Below, one piece after another: positions 31,153 through 42,640 of a stretch of 64,000 nucleotides of DNA (within the stretch, counting starts at the first letter, position 1; each line of letters begins with the position of its first letter). Position numbers and translations under genes: made by a program. Below the pieces are notes generated by a model that had not been told where the DNA came from, searched no databases, and saw nothing but the letters and a program-made list of their open reading frames with translations. The DNA is from Geosiphon pyriformis (Eukaryota; Glomeromycota; Glomeromycetes; Archaeosporales; Geosiphonaceae). The stretch is taken from contig JAAOMT010000697.1 in assembly GCA_016748015.1 (NCBI GenBank), forward strand, positions 887,152 through 951,151, read 5' to 3'.

Positions 31153-32025
31153 TATTATTCATAGAAATATAGAAAATATATTAGTATGATTATTAGCCAG
31201 TTAGAAGTAGACGTAGTAAATGTGGAATTCCAGAATTCCTCTCAGGAATTGCAGAATTCCAGGAATTTCAGGATTCTCCAATGAGGAATCGCAGGATTCC
31301 AGAATTTCAGGATTCTTCTTAAAGGAATCACAAGATTCCAGGAATTCTAGAATTCCCATCATAAAGAATTGAGGAATTGGGGAATCTCAAATATGTATAT
31401 ATAGCAGTAGTGGTAGAAACAGAAAAAACAGAATTGATACCACAGAATCCTTAGCCTAAAAACAAATCATCAAATAAATAATTATTTCATATCTCAATTC
31501 ACTCTCCACTATTAACACTTCATGTTGATAGTAATTGATACTTAACTATGCTGGAACAATAGCTCTTGATCACGGCTATTGATGAGATACTAACATACCA
31601 AATTGTCTTGGCTTATTTTCCCTATTTTCTTTATTTTTATTTTCTTTATTTTATTTTCTTTCTTTTTTTTGATTTTGTTGTTGTATACTAATTGATTAAA
31701 AGATTAAGCACTAAGTTATTGACGTCAAGGATAGCCTGGTAAAAGACCCAGAAATAAGGGTAGAATTTTATATATTATCGGATAGCTTACCAGAAGAGCA
31801 CAACTGCCAGACTAAATCCGGCCACCATGCTGAGAAAGAAATTGGGAAAACTCTTGGAAAGATACATCTACTATCAACACTATTAAATCTCTGTCCATTA
31901 TACAAAAGACTTCAACAAAATCTTCAAATACAATACTTGCAGAATCTCATTCACAGAAATAGCTTTTAAGCACCAAGTTACAGGTTTGTTATTTAATTCA
32001 ATAGCAGAAATAATCACCTATAACA
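31153..32025 (+). repeat. Delta 3' LTR
   Basis: 873 bp, TATTATTCATAGAAATATAG to CACCTATAACA. Shows the uninterrupted version of the site where the solo-LTR-like element landed in the 5' LTR. CCAAT box changed to CCAGTTA; GGAATTCC-like array about 31225-31375; TATA near 31395-31403; hairpin stem with one G-U pair near 31510. Confidence 0.9.
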
Positions 32026-32029
32026 TCGC
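32026..32029. other. Target-site duplication, right copy (delta insertion)
   Basis: TCGC, partner of TTGC at 21252-21255. Confidence 0.6.
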
Positions 32030-32598
32030 AATTTAAATCCTTCAAAGTATTTGCCATATGGTCCTAATAATTCTGTTTTTCTTTGGTTACTTTGGAATGG
32101 GAATCATCCAAATGCTGATGTCGCATTTGATGTGGACGCACCTGTTGATAAAATGTTGATGGCACTTCTGAGTGTATAGTGATAAGATAGATTGGTTGAT
32201 GATTCAACCCTTGTCTTTTTCCAAGTAGGTAGTTGTATTTTTTTGGGAGTTACTGCTGGTGTTTGTAGTTTTCCTTTGCCTTTGCTAGCATATGTAATTG
32301 GATATCTTTGTTGGGTGTGATGTTCAATTTCTTTGTTGATCTCAGTAATAATAGATGCGAAATTATGATTTGTTGGTAGGTTGGTGTTTTGAATTAATTC
32401 TCTGTAGAAAGTTTTCTTTGCTGATTCCGTATTCATTGGTGTTCCTAACAAAGAAGAAATCTTTTTGTTGACATAGAAATTAAAGGCTGATTTGGCAGAT
32501 ATATGATTGGGGTTTAATTCCAAGTATTGACAATAGTGTTGAAATAAAGATTTTGCGAATTCTAAATGGTTTGCTCCTATATTTTCTAATTCTGCCAC
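32030..32598 (-). CDS. Gamma gag N-terminal (matrix-like) region, partial
   Basis: The 164-aa frame 32104-32598 opens with GTG (32596-32598) in a good Kozak context (AAAAGTGG on the sense strand) and contains ENIGANHLEFAKSLFQ, SAKSAFNFYVNKKIS and QTPAVTPKKIQL. A stop near 32104 precedes the delta insertion at 32025. The rest of gag is at 19591-21255. Confidence 0.8.
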
Positions 32599-32641
32599 TT
32601 TTGGATGGTGTTTGTTGGTGCTGGTTCTCTGTAAGATTATA

Positions 32642-32658
32642 CCTCACAGGAAGCATCA
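32642..32658 (-). other. Gamma primer-binding site
   Basis: Plus strand CCTCACAGGAAGCATCA, one base off the consensus CCTCACAGGAAGCACCA, two bases from the LTR. Confidence 0.75.
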
Positions 32659-32660
32659 AA

Positions 32661-33533
32661 TGTTACAAGTGATTATTTGAGGTCTTAGGTCAAATATCAA
32701 ACCTGTAACTTGGTGTTCAAAACTACTCATGTTGTTAATAATATCTTTAAGTGGTTGGTATCTGAAGGTTTTTCAAATGAGTCTTTTGTATAATAAACAG
32801 AGATTCAATAGTTGTTTTATCTGTAACTTCTCAAACTCACAAGTCTGTCAATTTTTTTCTTGGCTTGGTGGCCAGCAATCTTCTGATAAGTAATCCGTAT
32901 TTTCTGTATGTGTTTTACCCACTTGCAGGGGTCTTTTACCAGGCAATTCTTGATGTCAGTAATTAGCACTTTTAATCAATTGGTTAGTGCACAATAACAA
33001 AATCACAGAAAATAAAGAAGTAAAGAAATATAAAGAAAAATAAAAGAGAAAATAAGAAATAAGCCAAGATGATTTGCAAGTTAGTATCCCGTCAATAGCC
33101 ATGATCAAGAACTATTGTTCCAGTGTGGTTAAGTATCAATTACTATCAACATGAAGTGTTGATAGTGAAAAGTGAATTTAATATGGTGAATAATTATTTA
33201 TTTGAGGATTGTGGTAACTAAGCTAAGAATTCTTGGTGTTGATTCTGTCTTTTTTGCTTTTAACACTACTGCTATATATACATATTTGAGATTTCTCAAT
33301 TCCTTAATTCCTTGCAACAAGAATTCTAGAATTCCTGGAATTCTGCGATTCCTGATGAAAAGAATCTTGGAATTCTGCAATTCTGTAATTCCTTGTCAGA
33401 AAATCCTGAAATTTCTGGAATCCTGCAATTCCTCTGAGAGGAATCTTGGAATTTCACATTTACTATGTCTACATCTGATTGGCTAATATCTACTGACTAA
33501 TAATACTATATTTCTTATATTCTATGAGTAACA
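32661..33533 (-). repeat. Gamma 5' LTR
   Basis: 873 bp, TGTTACAAGTGATT to CTATGAGTAACA, partner of 12461-13333. Perfect hairpin ACTATCAACA(TGAAG)TGTTGATAGT near 33144-33168; TATA near 33272-33284; GGAATTCC-like array about 33298-33460. Confidence 0.9.
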
Positions 33534-34521
33534 ATGCATCTGAACTATAAGTGCTGCTGGTGAGAGTGGTTCCTTCTTTTTTCTTCTTTCTCTTTCTCTT
33601 ATCAGTTTCTTCCCACTCCCAGTTGGCTGGTTTGTCTTGGTCATTATCAGTTTTCCAGTTTTGGTTGGTTTTCCAGATAAGTTCTTTGTTTTTCTTCCCT
33701 TTTCCCTTATCGTCCCAAGAAAGTATCAGTAGTAGCTCATTGTGGTCTTTATTGGTCCATAAGACTTGGTAGGCTTCTCAGGTTAGTTTTCTTGTTTTTT
33801 TTTCAAACTCGATAAGTGGTTGGGTGTTGCTTGGCTTAAAGTGGCTACAAGTGGCTGGTGTTCACATATGCTGACCACCAAAAATTAATTGTAGTTTTTG
33901 GGTGGTCCAATCAAAGGTAGCGTGAGTTTTCGACAACCAGTCATTGCTTACCAGAGTCTGGTATTGTGTGACTTCTATCACAAAGACTTTGATGAGTACT
34001 GTGATGCCATTAATTTTGATAAGTAAGTTGTCTATTTTGCCTATTGGAGTTTTGGTTGCTCCATCAGCTGTGATGATTCTTGCATTGGCAGTTCAGTCAA
34101 CTTGGCAACCTAATTGATCCATGAGTTGCCTTGTTATGATGCTGCCAGCTGATCCACTATCTAAGATCAGTTTGATGGCATGGCCATCAATTTTGGCATT
34201 CGTATAAATGGCAGTGATTGGCTTCTCTTCCAGAGCTGCTCCACTGAATAATGGAATTTTGATTGTTTTTTTCAAGTTGAAGGGAAAGATGGCCACAAGC
34301 AATTCATCATTGGTGACAGTTGCTGGTGGAATGTTGTTGATAAGTGTTTGTTGTTGGTTGGATCCCGAATTGTTGGTGGTGGTGTTTTCTGGGGTACTCA
34401 GGAGACTTAAATAGTTCTGGGAATTCAGGCTTTGGGTGGCACCAGTACCCAAATTCTGAGAACGCAATTCTGCTGGTGAGTTGAAAGGGCTGGGGATTAA
34501 TTGATAGACAACCATCACCAA
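33534..34521 (-). pseudogene. Beta aspartic protease region
   Basis: The 142-aa frame 34093-34521 carries FSGAALEEKPI, TNAKIDGHAIKL and an intact DSGSAGSIITRQL active site (plus-strand 34150-34161). The C-terminal part (EVTQYQTLVSNDWLSKTHA-type sequence) and a charged, Trp-rich extension run to 33534, where gamma is inserted. Frameshift near 34090. Confidence 0.8.
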
Positions 34522-35628
34522 TCTCTAATTTTGTGTAATTCTAGATCTGGGGTGGCCTGATGTCATATTAACTGAATTTTGGGGTGGTGTCTGAATATAT
34601 TGGGGTTAATATATTACTTGTGGCTGTGGTTGATATATTATGGATGGCTGCAGTTGATATATTGTTGGTGACTACAGTTGATAAACTGGAATCTGATATA
34701 CTGGTGCTTGGTAAATTGGCTGCTGCATTATTGGCAGATAAGTGTTTTGATATTGTTCCTGATTTTGTTGATATCTCAGAGTTTGAAATTGGCAATCAGG
34801 GTTTCTATTATTCTGAGTTGGTGGTGTCTGAATATTCAGAGTTTCAACTTCTAAATTTACTGAATTTAAATTTTGCTGGTTCTGAAGATTCGGGGTTTCA
34901 AATTCCAGGTTTTCAGTAATCAGGTTCTGGTAAGTGAATTCTTGATCCTCAGTTTCTTCTTCTTCCTCTTCTTCTGATTCCATTATCTTCCATGGATCAG
35001 AGATTCCAAAATCTGGTAGAGGTGGTGGTGATTGAATTCCTAATGGCATTGGTGATTGTGTTTTAAATTTCTCGAAATATTCGCTGTATGGTCCTAATGA
35101 CTCCACTTTCTTTTGTTTACTTTGGAATGAGAATTGTCCAAATGTTGATGTTGCGTTTGGTGTGGATGCGTCTGCAGATAAAATATTGATAGTGCTTCTG
35201 AATGTGTGATAATATGATGGATATAATGGGGATTCAATTCTTTGTTTCTTCCAGGTTGATAGTTGTATCCCTTTAGACATTACTGCTGGTATTTGTAACC
35301 TTCCTTTACCTTTGTCTGTATACATAATAAGAAATTGTTGTTGCACGTATTTTTTAATAGTTTGATTAATTTCCCTAATGATTGGGGGGAAACTGTGATT
35401 TCTTGGTAAGCTGGTGTGTTGAAATAATTCTGTATAGAAATTTTCTCTTGCTGATTCGATATTAACGGTTTCTCTTAAACAGTCTGTGATTTTATCATTG
35501 ACATAATAATTGAAGGCTGATTCGGCTAAATAATGGTTGTTGTTTAGTCTTAATTGTTGGCTGTATTTTTGAAACAAGAATTTGGCAAATCCTAAGTGAT
35601 TGGCTCCTATAATTTCTGATTCTGCCAC
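34522..35628 (-). CDS. Beta gag with capsid and nucleocapsid deleted
   Basis: The 318-aa frame 34672-35628 opens with GTG (35626-35628): matrix-like domain (residues about 1-100), basic KKQRIES region, acidic ESEEEEEEE run (about 210-225), Asn/Gln-rich linker, then directly NQEQYQNTYLPIMQQPIYQ. In gamma that linker follows the zinc knuckle. So the capsid and CCHC knuckle, roughly 1.1 kb, are missing, yet the frame stays open across the joint. 34522-34671 is broken linker. Confidence 0.8.
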
Positions 35629-35668
35629 TGTTGATTAGTTGTTGGTGTTGGTTCTCTATAAGATTATA

Positions 35669-35685
35669 CCTCACAGGAAGCACCA
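35669..35685 (-). other. Beta primer-binding site
   Basis: Plus strand CCTCACAGGAAGCACCA, the consensus tRNA 3'-end-like sequence, two bases from the LTR. Confidence 0.8.
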
Positions 35686-35687
35686 AA

Positions 35688-36574
35688 TATTACAGGTGAT
35701 TTTTTGGGGTGTCAAGTGAATAACACACATAACTTGGTGCACAAAGCAATTAGTGACAATGATAATCTAAAGGTATTTTATCTGAAGGTTTTCTAATCAA
35801 GTTCTTTATATAATAAACAGAGATTCAATGGTAACAGTTTATTAGTAGTTTCCTGAAGCCGTAGTTTTGTCGATTGCTTGCTCAGCTTGATGGTTGATGA
35901 TTCTCTTGGTACAATATCCTCCATAAGTGTATACTAGTGCTGTTTCCTGACATCAGTTCCTCTGTAAGTTCTCCAAGAGTAAGTATTGTTTAAGCAAGTT
36001 TATTCCTCTGTAAGTTCTCCAAGAGTAAGTATTTTTTAAGCAAGTTTTATTCCTCCGTAAGTTCTTCAAGAGTAAATTCTTTAATCAAGTTAGTAGACAA
36101 CAAAGAAATAAAGAAAAATAAAAGAGAAAATAAGAAATAAGCCAAGGCAATTTGCAAGTTTAGTATTCTATCAATAGCTGTGATCAAGAGCTATTGTTCA
36201 AGTATGGTTAAGTATCAATTACTATCAACATGAAGTATTGATAGTGAAGAATGAATTTGATATAGTGAATAATTATTTATTTTAAGGATTGTGGTAACTA
36301 AGCTAAGGATTCTTGGTGTCGATTTTTCTTTTTCTGCTTCTAACACTACTGCTATATATACATATTTGAGATTCCTCAATTTCTTGCAATTCCTGATGAA
36401 AGGAATCCTGCAATTTTGGAATCCTGCAATTTTTTGTCAGAGAATTCTGAAATTCTTGGAATCCTGCAATTCTTCTGAGAGGAATCTTGGAATTCCACAT
36501 TTACTATATCTACATCTGATTGGCTAATATTTACTGACTAATAATAATATATTTTCTATATTCTATAAATAACA
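35688..36574 (-). repeat. Beta 5' LTR
   Basis: 887 bp, TATTACAGGTGATT to CTATAAATAACA; partner of 6223-7148, sharing the repeated TTCCTCYGTAAGTTCTYCAAGAGTAAG units (35955-36075). One mismatch in the hairpin stem near 36219. The GGAATTCC-like array is shortened (about 36370-36495). Confidence 0.9.
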
Positions 36575-36578
36575 CCGA
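36575..36578. other. Target-site duplication, right copy (beta insertion)
   Basis: CCGA, partner of CCAA at 6219-6222; LINE-2 resumes immediately after. Confidence 0.65.
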
Positions 36579-39500
36579 ATAGCAACAGGCAGCAAATGAT
36601 ATAAGGTTTTTATAAAATATGTACACAAGCCAGCAGAAGATTTGCTTATGAAATCTGCAGTCATATGCAAATTAAAATGCCACACCAAAGAAGAACTCAG
36701 CCAATCAATGTTTAATAGTAAATTACCTGCTAGAACTTTAGAACCAGAACCAATCTCCCAATACACATAATAAACAGATCTAAAAATATCATGAATGAAA
36801 TGCTTAGAATTACCAGAAATGAGATTATTATCAGCCAAAAGGCAATGTCTTTTCAAATGGGGGGGAGAGAAAAAAACCAATCAGAAAGGGAAGCAACAAC
36901 AGCAAGAGCATCCATATGATCATTCTCCACAACACCCAAGTAATTTTTCACTTTAAGCCACTCCACTCTCAAATTTTTATGACAAATAATATTCATAATA
37001 TGCTGATGTTTTACCCAGCACTGATTGTGAAAATCTGGACAAACTAAATGTAGTTCTGACTTGCATATATCTAATGCAGCCTAATTATCAGAATGTAAGT
37101 GCACTAAGCTAAAAAAAGAAACACACTCAAATACCAGAGCTATGATCTGTAGCTCTGTTAAAGTAGAGGATAACAAACTGAAAACTTTTATACCCAAACT
37201 CAGACCAATGTCTTCAAAAAAGACAGCAATATTAGCCTTCTTATATATAGTGCCCAAATCTCTTAGAGAACTATCTATATAGATAAACAGACCACCAGCA
37301 CTAACACAAGACAACCAATTACATACCAATTTAAACTCTCAAGACTCAAAAATACTTAAAAGACTACCAATATTTTCAAAAAAAAAGGACAAATAGAAAG
37401 AAAAGCCATATTATTGAGAAAAGCAACAGAAAGACTAAACTAATCAGGAACTGGACCACAAGGATCTAATCTTTTCTACCACTTAAAAGTCTTCTAATCA
37501 AAAATAGCACCATAATGATCACAAAACTGATCCATGAAGGCAATGCCATAATAACAGAGAGAAGGAAAACACATATAAAATTTAGATTCACCAAGAACCA
37601 CTGACATAGGAATCCCACTCTAATAACAAAAAGAATTACTCAAAAAGCCACTTAGAGACAAATTGTATTTTAAAAAAATATGGACCACACCAGCTAAAAA
37701 ATTATTTGAAAAACTGACATGAATACACACCAGAGAACTCAAAGAGTAAATGGAATGCTAACACAAAACCTGCAAGTTATGAGACTTATAGGAGAACAAA
37801 TGACCCAAAATCTTATTAGAGTTTGCAAAATTCACAAGTGATGCTATTTTACCTTCAGACTGCATCTGTTCAAAAGATTTTAAATCATAAAAGAAAGAGT
37901 GATAAATCGTATCACTCGGGAAGTCAAGAGAAAGACCAGATTTTAACTTAAGACCTTTGCAAATTAGAACATCCTATTTGTTGCACACATCAAAAAGAAT
38001 AAAGCTAAACTAAGTTCTATAACTTACAATAGGATAGAGAACTGCCAAAACCAGGTACAAAAATTGCTTATCTGAGATGGCCTTTCTTAGCACAAAGTTG
38101 GAGAAAAACTGAATCTCAGACTGCACTTTGGCCAAGCTAGGCTTTGAAAAACCCTCAGTTAAAAAAAAAATGTCTAGGTAATAATGCAATTCCTTTTTTT
38201 TGACAATAGCAATAGGCAAGCCACTAATAAACAAAAAAAAATTACTAACTTTACAATTAATAAGGATAACAACAGTCTTGTTTGTGTTAATAAAAATGTC
38301 ATTGACCTGAAAAAATTTACTGGCAACATTGAGAATATGCTGGGTAGCACTTTGACTACTGCCAATCCAAATTATATTATTGACGAAAACCCCAACAGCA
38401 AAGAAAAAAGACAATCTAGCACTAAGTTCTAGATGATCATTTTTTAAGATAAAATAAGAATTTAATCTGTACCCATACACATTCTCCTGTTTTTTGACTT
38501 CACAAAAGAAGAGATCATAGAATATGCACCAGAAAAATGGTGAGAAGACTTTTCTCTGATCTAAACCATCATGAACATAATAATCATCAGTTAAGCCAAA
38601 GTCAATCATAACCCTATTGATGCAATTGCAATAAATACTACCAAAAAAATGTATAAACTTGCTATATATTTTAATCCTAATTAAAGTATTCTTAAGATGC
38701 TCTTAACCAACAAAATCATATGTCTTTCACATGTTCTATAAAACCAGCCAAAGTTCATGGTTCTTCTTTAAAGCATTCTTTATTATCAAACTAACTGCAA
38801 AAATGGGTAATTGTGTAGTTATATTTTTCAGGACAGAAAAGTTATTACCACAAAGAACATTAAAGGTACTACATGCCAGAAAAATTTTATCAGACAAGAT
38901 CTTGAAGAGAATCTTATAAGTTGTTTCAATTAGAGCAATAAGATGGGTGTTTATGAAAATGCCCTCCTATTTATATGGTTTAGAGATTATTGAGACCCAA
39001 GTCTCTTTCCAAAAACTGAACACTGATTTATAAAACAAACAAGTATTCAAAAGCTCCAAAAGCAGACCCAAAACAGATTTGTCACAGGACTTTCAGAGTT
39101 CATTGAGAATACCAGAAAGACCAGCAGTTTTGTCATTAAGCAGATCAGAAATTACATCAAACAACTCATCAAAATCAATCGAATGTATCACATCTAAAAA
39201 TACACTATCAAAAACATATTCCAAAGACTAATATTGATGAGACTATTTATTAAAGATATCAGCAACCACCTTGCATTTCTTAATCTACCCTTTCATAATC
39301 ACATCCACCTTAGTCTTGACCAAACCAGACTTTAGAATCAATTTATTACCAATAACCAGATGGTCCAATTCCATTTTATGGAAAGAACATTTTAAAACTC
39401 TCTTAATAGTATGATCTTTATCAAAAGCAAAACTCTCCATATGCCTATTAATAATGAACTTAATACTTGACTTTTGAGCTCTCAAAAATTTGGCAAGTTT

Positions 39501-40691
39501 AGAAGTGTAATAAATCTTTCATACACCAAAAAGAGCAGATCTAACATAATCAAAACTTACATCAGAATTCAAAAAAATTTGTATTGCCAAGGCTTTATCA
39601 GGATCCAAAGAAGTCCAATGGTCTATCAAAGATGTAAGCCTAACAGAGTTTTTTTCATAAGAGGTCTTAACAATTCTTGAAATCAAAATTTCCAATTTGT
39701 GAAATCTAGAAGAACTTTTAATGAAGACATTATTAAAGCCTTTAAATCATTTCTTCTTAAACATTTTATTAGCCAAAAAAACTATTACCTTATGAACAAT
39801 ATTTCACATAGAGTCCAGATCAGAAAACACCACAGAGAAAACAAATTTATCAGAAAACATGGCAGCATTTGCTGCTATTAACACCTTGAATTCACCCCAC
39901 TTAATCTTATCAGCACCCTTAATATCAAACTTCCAATAATCTATATTTACCTGTTTGTAAAGAGAGTTCAACTGTGCATTTAATAATCCACCCAAACTCA
40001 CAGACACAAAAACAGTCTGGTGATTAGTATCAAAATGTTCACTAACATCCAAAATGTCACAATATACTAATGCACTAACCAAATTTGAAGAAACAAATAT
40101 GTAATCAATTGTTTTTACAATCTTCTAAGAATTTGTTCAAGTAGGTGTTTACACTGCCAAACTCCCAACCAAAGAATTGACTAATTTCAGATCAAGGCAT
40201 TTTTTAAAGCTGACATATTTATGAGAACCATTTTCATTGAAATCACCACCAAGAACAATAAAAAAAGATTCATTTACAGCTCTAGCCATGAGTAAATTGA
40301 TTTTATTAACCTAAAAAAGACAGACTGTGAAAGAAGCTTTAGTATAAAGCCTTAAAATTGAAACAGAAAGCTTATTTCTAAAAAGCAACTTGATAGAAAA
40401 GAGCCAATCAAGTACCTCAGAAATCTTATACACATGTCTCACCAAAGAATTGTTTATAACCACAGCAACACCTGACTCCAAGTGAGCAAAGTTCAAACCA
40501 AAAGTAAACACATGGACATCACCAAATTTGTTAACAATCCATAAATGTATTTTCTTTTTTAGCTTAGTTTCCATAAAAATTGAAATCAGATTGTTTATGT
40601 TCTTATGCCAATGCACAATATCATCTTGCTTTGCAGGATTGTTTATGCCTTTAATATTGCATATAGCAATTTTTCAGATCAGATCTATCAT
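36575..40691 (-). pseudogene. LINE-2 ORF2: endonuclease, RT, RNase H (5' and middle part)
   Basis: APE-type endonuclease: METKL near 40560, GGDFNENGSH near 40230 and TNHQTV near 40015 (Asp to Asn in the usual DH). RT: 39285-39485, and 38010-38609 (199 aa), whose catalytic site reads FVNN (plus-strand 38376-38387) where LINE-3 has FVDD. RNase H: 37081-37329, with FIYIDSSLRDL and TELQIIALVFE. Many stops. A seven-G run near 36859 sits in a broken stretch. Starts in an ATGA overlap with ORF1. Confidence 0.85.
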
Positions 40692-42483
40692 TGAGAAGAA
40701 AGAATAATAGGAACCAAACTAGCATTGTCTATTTTAGCTAAAAGATCCATAACTGTGATTGACAGATTGTTCAAAGTCTTCTCTATTTTTGAAATAGTTA
40801 AGGGATCAAAAATTACTGCTTCCACAATAGTCTTACTACTAGTAACCACATCCAAACTCTTACTTATTACTATATCTGCTCCTTAATTCTGTAATGAAAG
40901 GATCACCAACAGTTGACATTCAGGACTAGACTAGAAAACCATTGGCTTAGATGTTTTTAATCTCTTAGCCAACTTATTAATATATTCTGTGAGGCTGATA
41001 AAACTATGCTCAAGAGCAGCAAACCTAACATTCAAATCTAAAAACATAGGCGGAGAAGATTCCATCTCCAAAAAGGAACCAAAATGAGCTAAACTACTAT
41101 GAACAAAGAGAGAAAAGAAAAAAAATCCACCAACTATTTTCACCCAAGAGACACCACCAAAAGAAACTGAATAAACAATTAGTGTTGAACATTTGGTATA
41201 GATAACAGACAGCCTGCTTTTATCCATGTCTAAAAAAATTCTACAAACTAAGGCATCAGAAAAAACACTCTTCCCACTAGTTATACAGTTTAAAGACATA
41301 TGACCAGAGTTCTCACACTTCAAACACTTAGCCAAGACAAGACAAAACCAGCACAAATTAGCACTTCTCAGAACTAGTGTAGTTCTCATGATAGTATTTA
41401 AAGATTCAGCCAAGTCAAAACAAACAGTAGCATACTTGGTCCAAGCATAAAAAACTGAATAATAGTCAATGACACAAGTTTTTCTACCCATTGAGACAAC
41501 ATAATCCCAAATATTATGTCCATTGGTTCCCATTGGCAGAGTGTACAAGAGAGTCTTGTGTACATTCCTCACATCCCAAAATTTTTTGTTCATATTAGAT
41601 CTAGCAATATGTACTGTATCTTTCCTGATTAGGATAAACCATTTTGCTGTAACCAAATCAGTGTGATCTGAATGTTCAAACTCAATTAATGTTTTTTGTC
41701 ACAGTCTTACCAATTGCATTTTGATTGACTTAATTATACCAAACTTGGATAGTGTGATATGCACAGCCTCAGCTAATGTTTTAACTGGAATTTTCTTCAA
41801 TACCACAGTCCAATCTAAACAGCCAGAGAATTTTTTGAGATTAGTATTAACCACAATTTTTGCACTAGTAGTCTTTTTGGTGGCTTTCATTAGACCCAAT
41901 TTAAAGATAAACATTGCTCTAATTATTCCAGCAAATTTTGAAAGAATAGAAACCTCCCCAAAACCATTGATTCTAGAAAATAACTTTCTAATAATAGCAC
42001 ATTTTTCTTAAGATGTTTTGTCAACCATCTTATCTAGACCAATATTTAGAGTAAAAAATTTTTTAACAGGAACATTGACCAAGTTTTTCAAAGGGGGGGG
42101 GAGAGAACCACAGGACTATTCAAAAGAACATTATTATCATTACCACCTAATAAGAAATTAATCTTTCCTAATGGTTTACTTAATGCCTTTTTAGTTTTGA
42201 CTTTTGAGTCTGTGAGCATTTGATTAAGATCACTACCAGTAAGAGCACTGTCTTTACCATAATTGAAGCTGGTCTCTTCTATTAAACACTTCTTCTCTAT
42301 ATTAATACTATTAGACTCAGTAGTGTCACCAGTTTCTGAACTCCATAAGCAGCTATTCTGAACTTTAGAACCAACTTTCTCACCACCAGAACCATTTTTT
42401 AGAATGCCACCCCTTCTTTTTTTTCTTGAAAGAACAGGTCTAAAGCCATTATTAGAACCAGAAACTTTAGCAGTCTTCTTCAT
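40688..42483 (-). pseudogene. LINE-2 ORF1: RRM-like and CCHC protein
   Basis: 42088-42483 (131 aa): basic N-terminus. A run of G at 42092-42101 marks a frameshift. 41699-41914 holds the first half of an RRM-like fold (AEAVHITLSKFGIIKSIKM). 40931-41656 (241 aa) continues it, then the zinc knuckle CLKCENSGHMSLNC (C-X2-C-X4-H-X4-C) and a C-terminal part. The expected stop is the TGA of the ATGA at 40688-40691, with an earlier stop at 40931. Likely RNA binding. Confidence 0.8.
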
Positions 42484-42640
42484 GACAGCAATACTACAAC
42501 CAATGGTAACCTTATAATCAAGAATAAAGAGTTTAGATTTATTGTACTGAATTGTAAAAAACTTCTTTCAAAAAACTTATTTGACTTTTTTTTGGAAATT
42601 TGGGATAAAGAAGAGAAAGAAGTTTTTTATAATTTTATTT

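Larger units (their letters stand above)
21256..32025 (+). mobile_element. Ty3/gypsy retrotransposon delta (full length, plus strand)
   Basis: 5' LTR 21256-22781 (with a 652-bp insertion), PBS 22784-22800, gag from 22844, protease, Cys-rich, zinc ribbon, dUTPase, RT, RNase H, integrase and tail ending with the stop at 31137-31139, polypurine tract, 3' LTR 31153-32025. Net length is about 10.1 kb. The only large element in the window complete on its sense strand, so it is the best reference for domain order. Inactive: protease DSG to DSS, RT YLDD to YLDN, many stops. Inserted in gamma gag in the opposite orientation. Confidence 0.9.
12461..33533 (-). mobile_element. Ty3/gypsy retrotransposon gamma, interrupted by delta
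   Basis: The two end LTRs (12461-13333 and 32661-33533) have the same length, 873 bp, and share subfamily text (GTCTTAGGTCAAATATCAAAC...AAAACTACT). Minus-strand order from the right: 5' LTR, PBS 32642-32658, gag start 32030-32598, delta insertion 21256-32025, rest of gag, protease, Cys-rich, zinc ribbon, dUTPase, RT, RNase H, integrase, tail, 3' LTR. Net length is about 10.3 kb. Inserted in the beta pol; the target duplication is unclear (ACAT left; GCAT two bases inside the right flank). Confidence 0.85.
6223..36574 (-). mobile_element. Ty3/gypsy retrotransposon beta, interrupted by gamma
   Basis: Both ends carry LTRs of one subfamily (start TATTACAGGTGATT, text TGAATAA...GTGATGATAATAATCTGAAGG). 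From the right, on the minus strand: 5' LTR 35688-36574, PBS 35669-35685, gag and protease 33534-35628, gamma insertion 12461-33533, then Cys-rich, dUTPase, RT, RNase H, integrase and tail 7168-12460, and the 3' LTR 6223-7148. Net length without gamma is about 9.28 kb. It is shorter than gamma and delta because the capsid part of gag is deleted. Inserted in LINE-2 ORF2. Confidence 0.85.
36575..42640 (-). mobile_element. LINE-2 main body (non-LTR retrotransposon)
   Basis: Minus-strand LINE with ORF1 (42483 to 40688) and ORF2 (40691 leftward, interrupted by beta at 36575, ending at 5641). The 5' end near 42640 is set by similarity to LINE-1. Total 6.8 kb with the 3' piece, the same length as LINE-3 and LINE-4. 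Endonuclease plus RT plus RNase H places it in the wider I group; the exact clade is not assigned. Confidence 0.85.

Noticed and set aside
35669-35685. Possible tRNA gene
   Set aside because: Only the 17-base 3'-end complement is present, next to an LTR: it is a primer-binding site, with no D-arm or anticodon arm nearby.
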